This document shows, in pieces, positions 1 to 4,611 of a stretch of 5,112 bases of DNA. A program made the translations under genes and the position numbers. The stretch's first letter is position 1. Each line of letters starts with the position of its first letter. The stretch lies in assembly GCA_025351615.1 (NCBI GenBank), contig JANXVP010000344.1:1-5112 (forward strand). Reading direction: 5' to 3'. This DNA is from Ramlibacter sp. Its GTDB lineage: Bacteria > Pseudomonadota > Gammaproteobacteria > Burkholderiales > Burkholderiaceae_C. The notes below the pieces were generated by a model that ran no database searches, was not told the origin of the DNA, and saw only the letters and a list, made by a program, of their open reading frames with translations.

Positions 1-363
1 ATTTTCCTCGATCAAGCCTGCAACCTGCGACAACCAGAGCTGCAGGACGCTGTGTCGCAGTGCGCGAAATTCGGCAAACAGCTGGTCAAGCGAAAAACCG
101 CTTTCCGCGCGCATCTCGCCGTGCGTCATGGCCGCGCTAGATACCGGAGATTCCGGCCCCCGCCCCTTGGATTTCGCCGTCTGCTGCGCAACGCTACGGT
201 TTTTTTGCATATCGACCGAAATGCCGTCGAGCATCTGCTTCGCATGATCGCGCAGCTCGGCCGATGACATGTCCGACGCAGCGGGCTGCATTGTGCGGGC
301 AAAGGCCTCCCACTCGTTGATGATTTCTTCAACGTGGGCGACGATGAATTCAGACAAGTTCAT
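1..363 (-). CDS. Sensor histidine kinase, N-terminal RsbRD-type domain (partial, runs off left edge)
   Basis: An open frame of 121 codons runs from an ATG at 361-363 to base 1 with no stop, so only the N-terminus is present. It begins MNLSEFIVAHVEEIINEWE and is predicted to be all alpha-helical, with conserved-looking elements LRDHAKQML (about residues 37-45), KSKGRGPES (64-72), the HGEMR patch (about 81-85), SGF (87-89) and FRALRHSVLQLW (98-109). This pattern matches the RsbRD N-terminal domain (RsbT co-antagonist type) that I recall heading cytosolic sensor histidine kinases in Oxalobacteraceae and relatives. The kinase domains (HisKA, HATPase) would lie outside the window and are inferred, not seen; a stand-alone RsbR-like stress regulator is the alternative. 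There is no signal peptide or membrane segment. No Shine-Dalgarno sequence is evident before the ATG, but the start fits the family N-terminus. It follows the DUF3096 gene by 60 bp on the same strand. Confidence 0.8.
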   Translation of the reverse strand, partial: MNLSEFIVAHVEEIINEWEAFARTMQPAASDMSSAELRDHAKQMLDGISVDMQKNRSVAQQTAKSKGRGPESPVSSAAMTHGEMRAESGFSLDQLFAEFRALRHSVLQLWLSQVAGLIEEN

Positions 364-423
364 AGCGGGCGGAGAGGCGCCTGCCGGATCTTTCGGATCC
401 ACAGCGCTTGAAAGGCGGCGCCG

Positions 424-561
424 CTACCTGCCGAATAAGCCCAGCAGTCCGATCAGGATCAGGTAAATCGCGACGATGTAGTTCAGCAGGCGCGGCACGA
501 CCAAAATCAGGATGCCGGCAATCAACGATGCGAGTGGGCCCAGGTGCGGGATCAGGTTCAT
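424..561 (-). CDS. DUF3096 family small membrane protein
   Basis: This 45-residue protein starts MNLIPHLGPLASLIAGILIL and ends LLGLFGR. It consists almost entirely of two hydrophobic helices, roughly residues 8-22 and 28-43, separated by the short polar turn PRLLN (23-27). The PRLLNYIVAIYLILIGLLG pattern is typical of DUF3096, a family of short inner-membrane proteins of unknown function. I chose the ATG at 559-561 because AGGAGA (568-573 on the complementary strand) sits six bases upstream. An upstream start at 606 would add 15 residues (MAHLSVGAFRPRRPA) that do not resemble the family and would place the ribosome site inside the gene. It lies 107 bp after the protease gene and 60 bp before the sensor kinase gene. 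A link to envelope stress is only a guess from the neighbours. Confidence 0.85.
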   Translation of the reverse strand: MNLIPHLGPLASLIAGILILVVPRLLNYIVAIYLILIGLLGLFGR

Positions 562-567
562 GGCGGG

Positions 568-588
568 TCTCCTGGGGCGGAATGCCCC
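568..588 (-). promoter_or_regulatory. Shine-Dalgarno site with adjoining GC hairpin upstream of the DUF3096 gene
   Basis: On the minus strand AGGAGA (568-573) lies six bases before the ATG and fixes the start of the DUF3096 gene. Directly 5' of it is a perfect 5-bp stem, GGGGC / GCCCC (574-578 with 584-588, five-base loop). The hairpin abuts the ribosome site without covering it, so an effect on translation is possible but unproven. Confidence 0.5.
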
Positions 589-668
589 GACCGAAAGATG
601 TGCCATGGTGCCTCAGCCGCAGGCCAAGCAATGTAGGTCAACGGCTACAAATCAACCTGTGACGCCTA

Positions 669-1544
669 TCAGTGCTCGGTCAGCGTCAGCAGGATGTCGG
701 TGTACCAGGCGCAGTTCAAGCCCAGCGCCTCATCGAGCTTGAGGTCGCGGGTGCCGACATCCAGCCGCGCCGAATGCACCCCGAGCAGGCGCCACGGCAG
801 GTCGCCATGGTCCGCCTGCGGTCCGGAAATTCGCATCACGACCGGCGAGCCGCTGGTGCCACGGTGGGTGCGGGCGTCGGTCAAAAAATAACCTTCGCCG
901 CCAAACCGCAAGCCGAACGACGAGGCATTGACCGCGTGCCGCGCCACCGGCATGTGGTGCAGCGTGTCGTGGAAATTCAGCGGGAAACCCACCACCAGCA
1001 GGGAAGTGCCGACCTCGACCCGCTGCTCGGGCTGGTGCAGGTGGCGTGGCGTGAAGGCGCGGTACAGCGCCGTCTTCGGCAGGGCTTCGCGCTCGATCTC
1101 CAGCAGCGCCACGTCGATCTCGCCGGCGGTGTCCTTGCCCTGCCGCCACAGGCTCTTGCCGTCGCGGTACAAGGGCATCGAGAAGCCGGTCGAGCTGGCG
1201 AGGTTCTCCTGGTCCAGGTGCAATTCGATTTCGATGCGGTCGGGGAAATGCTTGCTGGGCTCGTCGATCATGACGTGCCGGCTGGTCACCACGAACAGGC
1301 GCTCGCCGCGCTGGAAAAAAAAGCCGCTGGCGTTGGTGAGACCGCGCTTGCCATCGAAGGTGCCGATCCGCGCCGCCGTGAGCAGCAGGGATTCGACCGC
1401 CAGCGAAGCAGCCGTGACTTTCGCTTCCGGCGGCGCCGCAGCCACTGGCGCCGGGGCAGGCGTGACCAATGCGGCCGAGGCTGGCGCGACAGCGTCGATC
1501 GAGGGCGTCGGCGGGAGGCGTGGGGTCGGTTCGTCGGGGCACAT
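669..1544 (-). CDS. Trypsin-like serine protease, no signal peptide
   Basis: This 291-residue protein has the layout of a chymotrypsin/trypsin-fold (S1-like) peptidase. Residues 1-45 are Pro/Ala-rich and probably disordered. The protease core starts near residue 57, with a strand SGFFFQRG (73-80) and the His motif VVTSRHV (candidate catalytic His90). The Asp motif EIDVALLEI follows (candidate Asp144), then LLVVGFP (182-188) and the nucleophile motif RGTSGSPVV (candidate Ser231), so all three catalytic residues are in the expected order. This suggests an active enzyme; the substrate is unknown. No N-terminal hydrophobic segment is present, and an in-frame TAG two codons upstream of the ATG excludes a longer form, so a cytosolic location is the simplest reading, although this fold is often exported. 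It starts 13 bp after the lipoprotein stop with no clear ribosome site, suggesting translational coupling. No PDZ domain is seen, so it is not a DegP/HtrA-type protease. Confidence 0.85.
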   Translation of the reverse strand: MCPDEPTPRLPPTPSIDAVAPASAALVTPAPAPVAAAPPEAKVTAASLAVESLLLTAARIGTFDGKRGLTNASGFFFQRGERLFVVTSRHVMIDEPSKHFPDRIEIELHLDQENLASSTGFSMPLYRDGKSLWRQGKDTAGEIDVALLEIEREALPKTALYRAFTPRHLHQPEQRVEVGTSLLVVGFPLNFHDTLHHMPVARHAVNASSFGLRFGGEGYFLTDARTHRGTSGSPVVMRISGPQADHGDLPWRLLGVHSARLDVGTRDLKLDEALGLNCAWYTDILLTLTEH

Positions 1545-1557
1545 GATCTATTGTGCT

Positions 1558-2004
1558 TCAGGGCTCGGTGCCGTCAGGAACCCGGTGGTAGCGCAGTTCG
1601 CGATGCCGCACGTTGTCGATGCCGGTGAAGTCGTGGCTGCCGGTGAACGCGATCTGGAAAGCCACGAAGGGAACCGTCGGTGCGGCGGGCGGCTTGCCAT
1701 CCATGCGGGTGTAGCGGCGCTTGAGATTGGTGCCGTCGTACACCCACTCGCCTTCGTGCGCATGCTGCGTGCCGGGCTCCTTCGGGCCCAGCGTGCGGGA
1801 CATTTCGCGAAAGCGGCCGCCGGGCTCCAGGACGAGGACGCGGCGCACCTGCGTCCCGTTCTCGGCGTAGTCGCGCAGCCAGGTGCCGACCAGGCGCTCC
1901 CGGGTTTCGCCGCTGCTCACATCGGTCGTCGGCTGGCAGCCGGTTGCGAGCAGCGCGAGTGCCAATGCCCAAGCCGGTGAAAAAGCCAAGGCGCGTGTAC
2001 CCAT
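1558..2004 (-). CDS. Putative lipoprotein with lipocalin-like pattern
   Basis: This 148-residue protein has a lipoprotein signal: a short n-region with Arg4, a hydrophobic stretch AWALALALLA (11-20) and the lipobox-like ATGC with Cys23 as the lipidated residue. The mature protein begins CQPTTDVSSGE; Gln at +2 does not suggest inner-membrane retention, so the outer membrane is the likely destination. The mature part contains LVGTWLRDY, VLVLEPGGRF, EGEWVYDG, LKRRYTRMDGK and ELRYHRV, a series of short beta-strand-like segments that begins with a GTW motif, as in lipocalin-like or related small beta-barrel proteins. I cannot assign a specific family or ligand. The ATG lies 3 bp after the ATPase stop codon and there is no strong ribosome site, so translation is probably coupled to the ATPase. 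The protease gene follows after 13 bp. Confidence 0.75.
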   Translation of the reverse strand: MGTRALAFSPAWALALALLATGCQPTTDVSSGETRERLVGTWLRDYAENGTQVRRVLVLEPGGRFREMSRTLGPKEPGTQHAHEGEWVYDGTNLKRRYTRMDGKPPAAPTVPFVAFQIAFTGSHDFTGIDNVRHRELRYHRVPDGTEP

Positions 2005-2007
2005 CGG

Positions 2008-2658
2008 TCAGCCGGCCCGGATGCCTTCGCTGGTGAGGTGCAACACCCGGTCCGCGCGCGCCGCCGCGGTCACGGAATGGGTCACGAGGACCAGTGAAGC
2101 GCCGTGTTCGCGGGTCTGGGCCAGCAGCACGTCCATCACCCGCGCCGCCGTGGTCGGGTCCAGGTTGCCGGTCGGCTCGTCGGCCAGCAGGTAAGCCGGC
2201 CGATGCACCAGAGCGCGGGCGATCGCCACCCGTTGCAGCTGCCCGCCGCTGAGTTGCTGTGGCAACCGCGCGCCAAGGCCCGACAGGCCGACCGCGTCCA
2301 GTATCTGCTGAACGCGGCTATCGTTCTGCTGTTTGAGGAGCATCAAGGGCAGGCCCACGTTTTGTGCTACGTCCAGGTGCGGCAGGACGTGGAAGGCCTG
2401 GAAAACGAAGCCGATGCGGTGCCGCCGCAGCAGCGCGCGGGCCTCGTCATCCAGGCTGTCGATGTCGACGCCATCCATGGACACCGTGCCCTGGTCCCAG
2501 CTGTCCAGGCCGGCCAGGCAATTGAGCAGCGTCGATTTGCCGACACCCGATTCGCCGACGATGGCGACAAATTCGCCTGCCGCCACCTCGAGCGACACGT
2601 TCGCGAAGACCACGGCGTCGCCGTAGCGCTTGGCCAGGTTCTTCACGGCCAGGCTCAT
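2008..2658 (-). CDS. ABC transporter ATP-binding protein (LolD/MacB-like)
   Basis: This 216-residue ATPase is a single complete nucleotide-binding domain. It has a Walker A motif GESGVGKST (35-43), Q-loop Gln87 in FVFQAF, signature motif [15 protein letters not shown] (136-150), Walker [12 protein letters not shown] (157-167, catalytic Glu161) and H-loop His194 in VTHS. Its length and the [10 protein letters not shown] sequence place it with the LolD/MacB/FtsE-like group, which work with FtsX-type permeases to move lipoproteins or to drive envelope processes rather than classical solute import. The start ATG overlaps the miaA stop as ATGA (2655-2658), the usual sign of coupled translation. 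A start 30 codons upstream at 2748 would lie inside miaA and add residues unlike the family. No permease gene lies beside it; the next gene is a lipoprotein, so the partner is unknown. Confidence 0.92.
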   Translation of the reverse strand: MSLAVKNLAKRYGDAVVFANVSLEVAAGEFVAIVGESGVGKSTLLNCLAGLDSWDQGTVSMDGVDIDSLDDEARALLRRHRIGFVFQAFHVLPHLDVAQNVGLPLMLLKQQNDSRVQQILDAVGLSGLGARLPQQLSGGQLQRVAIARALVHRPAYLLADEPTGNLDPTTAARVMDVLLAQTREHGASLVLVTHSVTAAARADRVLHLTSEGIRAG

Positions 2659-3653
2659 GGCAGCTGTCTCACTCGCGCCAGCAGTTGCTGCAGCGCGGTC
2701 GGGTCGTCGCACGCAATCACCTGACGCTCGGGCATTCCCCGCAGCCACGTCAGTTGCCGCTTCGCAAGCTGGCGGGTCGCGAAGATGCCGCGGTCGCGAA
2801 ATTCGGCCAGGGGGGCGTGGCGAGTGGAGCGCGCATCATCGTGCGAGCCGGACTCGCGCGCTTGCTGCGCGTCCAGATAGTCCCAAGCCTGCCGGTACCC
2901 GACGCAGCGCATGCTCGGGAGCGTGGGGCTGAGATCGCCACGGGCCCGCAATGCCTTGACTTCGTCGAGGAAACCGGCCGCGAGCATCGCGTCGAAGCGT
3001 ACAGCGATGCGCGCGTGCAGCCAGGTGCGGTCGCGGGGTTCGAGCGACAACAAAACCGGCGCTGGCGCCGGGCTTCGGCCTGCGGCGCCTGGCTTGCGGG
3101 CGTGGAAGCTGGACAGCGGCCGTCCCGTGATCCGGAACACCTCCAGCGCGCGCTGGATCCGCTGCGAGTCCTGCGGTGCGAGACGGGCGGCTGTTTCCGG
3201 GTCGGAGCGAGCGAGCGCGGCATGCATGGCAGGCCAGCCGTGCTGTGCCGCCTGCGCTTCGAGTTCGCCGCGCACCGAAGCGTTGGCTGGCGGCATCGCA
3301 TCCAGTCCTTCGGCCAGCGCCTTGAAGTACAGCATCGTGCCGCCGACCAGCAAAGCCAGCTTTCCGCGGGCGTGGATCTGCGTGATCAGCGCGCTGGCAT
3401 CGGCGGCAAATTCGGCGGCGCTGTAAGCCTGCAACGGGTCGCGGATGTCGATCAGGTGATGCGGCACGGCGCTGCGCTCATGGGCGTTCGGTTTGGCAGT
3501 GCCGATGTCCATTCCCCGGTAGACCAGAGCCGAATCGACACTGATGATTTCGGTGTCGTATTCGCTCGCGATCGCCATGGCGGCTGCGCTCTTGCCGGAC
3601 GCCGTAGGGCCGGCGAGCGCCAGCACGGTGATAGCGGGCGGCGCAGCGGACAT
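2655..3653 (-). CDS. miaA: tRNA dimethylallyltransferase MiaA
   Basis: MiaA transfers a dimethylallyl group from DMAPP to N6 of adenosine 37 in tRNAs that read codons starting with U; MiaB can then convert i6A to ms2i6A. The 332-residue protein has the P-loop GPTASGKS (15-22), the [18 protein letters not shown] block (38-55) with probable catalytic Asp40, [10 protein letters not shown] (64-73), [13 protein letters not shown] (101-113), [20 protein letters not shown] (162-181), [11 protein letters not shown] (250-260) and [15 protein letters not shown] (292-306). I chose the ATG at 3651-3653 because it sits close before the P-loop, as in the family; a longer frame from 3761 would add 36 residues of no family resemblance. 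No clear ribosome site precedes the ATG. It is slightly longer than usual because of a polar insert around residues 262-281 and a Pro/Ala-rich insert around 187-199. It heads the operon and overlaps the ATPase gene. Confidence 0.96.
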   Translation of the reverse strand: MSAAPPAITVLALAGPTASGKSAAAMAIASEYDTEIISVDSALVYRGMDIGTAKPNAHERSAVPHHLIDIRDPLQAYSAAEFAADASALITQIHARGKLALLVGGTMLYFKALAEGLDAMPPANASVRGELEAQAAQHGWPAMHAALARSDPETAARLAPQDSQRIQRALEVFRITGRPLSSFHARKPGAAGRSPAPAPVLLSLEPRDRTWLHARIAVRFDAMLAAGFLDEVKALRARGDLSPTLPSMRCVGYRQAWDYLDAQQARESGSHDDARSTRHAPLAEFRDRGIFATRQLAKRQLTWLRGMPERQVIACDDPTALQQLLARVRQLP

Positions 3654-3766
3654 CCGGACGAGCGTATCAGAACGCTGCTTCGCGGCGGCAGAAAGGGCAC
3701 TGTAGGAGGGTGACCACGGCCAGACAGGAGGCCCACCGGCTGGCAGCCCGGCGTTGCGCATCTAAC

Positions 3767-3781
3767 TTGGTTTATCACCAA
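3767..3781. promoter_or_regulatory. Short inverted repeat upstream of csbD, possible operator
   Basis: TTGGT, a five-base spacer TTATC, and ACCAA form a perfect 5-bp inverted repeat ending 18 bases before the csbD start. The location would suit a regulator overlapping the promoter or the 5' leader, but a repeat this short also arises by chance. No regulator can be named. Confidence 0.25.
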
Positions 3782-3787
3782 CGACAC

Positions 3788-3793
3788 AGGGGA
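3788..3793 (+). promoter_or_regulatory. Ribosome binding site that decides the csbD start
   Basis: AGGGGA ends directly against a first ATG (3794-3796) and lies six bases before a second in-frame ATG (3800-3802). Only the second has workable spacing, and it also gives the family N-terminus MNKDQVKGK. Confidence 0.7.
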
Positions 3794-3799
3794 ATGCAA

Positions 3800-3982
3800 A
3801 TGAACAAGGATCAAGTCAAGGGCAAGCTCAAGGAGGAAGCCGGCGAAGTCCAGGAGCAGGCCGGCAAGCTGGTCGGCAATCAGGCGCAGGAGCGCAAGGG
3901 CCATGCCCGCGAGCAGGCCGGCACGGCCCAGCAGCAGGCCGGCGATCTGAAGCAAGTGCTCAGGGAAAGCGGCAAGCACTGA
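3800..3982 (+). CDS. CsbD family stress-response protein
   Basis: This 60-residue, very hydrophilic protein starts MNKDQVKGKLKEEAGEVQEQ, the standard CsbD signature, and continues with GKLVGN and a C-terminal half rich in Gln, Ala, Glu and Lys. CsbD proteins are small, abundant general-stress proteins whose molecular role is not known; in Bacillus csbD belongs to the sigma-B regulon, but that factor is not expected here. The elements EQAG, EQAG and QQAG (19-22, 38-41, 45-48) recur and are encoded by near-identical DNA, suggesting internal duplication. It has no signal peptide, membrane helix or Cys. The start is set by AGGGGA six bases upstream; two longer in-frame options, from a GTG at 3710 and an ATG at 3794, fit poorly. 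It is transcribed away from miaA and is probably monocistronic, being followed 21 bases later by an intrinsic terminator. Confidence 0.92.
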   Translation: MNKDQVKGKLKEEAGEVQEQAGKLVGNQAQERKGHAREQAGTAQQQAGDLKQVLRESGKH

Positions 3983-4003
3983 AGGCAGCGGTGCTCAGCC
4001 TTC

Positions 4004-4030
4004 ACGGCCGGGTTCGCCGGCCGTTTTTTT
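4004..4030 (+). terminator. Rho-independent terminator after csbD
   Basis: A perfect 8-bp stem, ACGGCCGG (4004-4011) and CCGGCCGT (4017-4024), with a five-base loop GTTCG, is followed by a run of T (4024-4030). This is a textbook intrinsic terminator in the plus direction; there is no T-run on the other strand. A second hairpin, TGAAGGC / GCCTTCA (3980-3986 with 3998-4004, 11-base loop), abuts it and begins at the csbD stop codon. The terminator separates csbD from nikR. Confidence 0.92.
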
Positions 4031-4054
4031 GGTGTCCTGCGGTCATCCGGCTGC

Positions 4055-4092
4055 ATGCATACGATCAATTATGATGAAAACAATATTTGTCT
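4055..4092 (+). promoter_or_regulatory. AT-rich putative nikR promoter/operator region
   Basis: This stretch between the terminator and nikR is clearly richer in A/T than its surroundings. It contains a good -10-like hexamer TATGAT (4070-4075, 5 of 6 to TATAAT), though no good -35 element is seen 16-18 bases upstream. The hexamer is overlapped by a dyad with perfect outer arms ATCA and TGAT (4064-4075). A second small dyad ACAA-TAT-TTGT lies at 4080-4090. The E. coli NikR operator (GTATGA-N16-TCATAC) is not present. An autoregulatory site is plausible but inferred from position only. Confidence 0.4.
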
Positions 4093-4105
4093 CACGGAGT
4101 GCCGG

Positions 4106-4573
4106 ATGGAACGCTTCACCATTTCTCTCGACCCCGACCTGGCTCAGAGGTTCGACGCGCTGATCGCCGATCGCGGCTATCTGAACCGCTCGGAAGCCGT
4201 GCGCGACCTGATCCGCGAAAAGCTGGGGCAGGACCTGCTGGCAGCGGGGGAGGCCAAGTGGGGCGTGGGCACCGTCACCTATGTCTATGACCGCAACGAC
4301 CACGTGCTCGCCCAGCGGGTCCTGCACCTGCAGCACGATCACCATGATCTGGTGGTGACCTGCCAGCACACGCCGCTGGACCATGCGAACGGGCTCGACA
4401 CGGTGGTCCTGAAAGGGACCACGGCAGCCATCCAGGCCTTTGCCGCCAGGCTCATCGCGGTGCGGGGCGTCCGCAACGGACAGGTGCAGTTCATCCCGCT
4501 GCGCAAGGCCTCGGCGCACAAGCACGAAGGTCCGCCGTCGGCTTTGCACTTCCACCTCGAACCTTCGGTTTGA
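4106..4573 (+). CDS. nikR: NikR-family metal-responsive transcriptional regulator with altered metal site
   Basis: NikR proteins are tetrameric repressors: an N-terminal ribbon-helix-helix binds DNA and a C-terminal ACT-like domain binds Ni(II). This 155-residue protein aligns almost without gaps with E. coli NikR (133 residues). The DNA-binding part is intact: MERFTISLDPDL (1-12, with Arg3, Thr5 and Ser7 in the DNA-contacting strand) and RGYLNRSEAVRDLIREKL (23-40), keeping Glu30 and Asp34. In the regulatory domain, QHDHHDL (76-82) supplies His77 (E. coli His76) and His88 matches His87, but Pro90 replaces His89 and Gly96 replaces Cys95. A Cys86 lies nearby. The C-terminus is extended by about 22 residues containing His138, His140, His148 and His150. 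The start ATG has GGAG (4096-4099) six bases upstream; a longer frame from 4055 has no such support. The TonB-dependent receptor gene 38 bp downstream is the likely target. The gene symbol reflects family, not proven nickel sensing. Confidence 0.9.
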   Translation: MERFTISLDPDLAQRFDALIADRGYLNRSEAVRDLIREKLGQDLLAAGEAKWGVGTVTYVYDRNDHVLAQRVLHLQHDHHDLVVTCQHTPLDHANGLDTVVLKGTTAAIQAFAARLIAVRGVRNGQVQFIPLRKASAHKHEGPPSALHFHLEPSV

Positions 4574-4611
4574 TCCGCCGCCTTTCCTTGACCGACTGCA
4601 GAAATTCTTCG

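Larger units (their letters stand above)
3654..3799. other. Divergent intergenic region between miaA and csbD
   Basis: These 146 bases must hold the promoters for the leftward miaA operon and the rightward csbD gene. No convincing -35/-10 pair can be picked by eye for either. It contains two short dyads, AGCGT-N6-ACGCT (3661-3676) just upstream of miaA and TTGGT-N5-ACCAA (3767-3781) just upstream of csbD. Two AGGAGG copies on the plus strand (3704-3709, 3726-3731) have no start codon at a usable distance, apart from a GTG directly abutting the first. Confidence 0.6.

Noticed and set aside
672..1628. Plus-strand open frame of 318 codons opposite the protease gene
   Set aside because: Arg/Gln/Val-rich shadow of the protease reading frame with no recognisable domain or ribosome site.
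928..1980. Long plus-strand open frame of 350 codons opposite the protease and lipoprotein genes
   Set aside because: It is antisense to two genes with clear motifs (catalytic triad, lipobox), spans their boundary, and has the low-complexity Ser/Arg/Ala composition typical of shadow frames in GC-rich DNA.
2659..2748. Longer start for the ABC ATPase inside miaA
   Set aside because: It would add 30 residues unlike the family; the ATGA overlap at 2655-2658 gives the standard N-terminus [13 protein letters not shown].
2685..3713. Plus-strand open frame of 342 codons opposite miaA
   Set aside because: Completely antisense to miaA, which is certain from its motifs; the translated product shows no family features.
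3738..3748. Odd palindrome GGCTGGCAGCC in the miaA-csbD intergenic region
   Set aside because: Short and GC-rich with a one-base centre; expected by chance in this composition and not linked to any promoter element.
3654..3761. N-terminal extension of miaA by 36 codons
   Set aside because: The extra residues do not resemble MiaA, and the P-loop sits at the normal distance from the ATG at 3653.
3710..3799. Longer csbD form from a GTG at 3710
   Set aside because: AGGAGG directly abuts the GTG with no spacing, and the added residues are not CsbD-like; AGGGGA at 3788-3793 supports the start at 3800.
4043..4555. Minus-strand open frame of 170 codons opposite nikR
   Set aside because: Shadow of nikR; the plus-strand protein has a full NikR alignment and a ribosome site.
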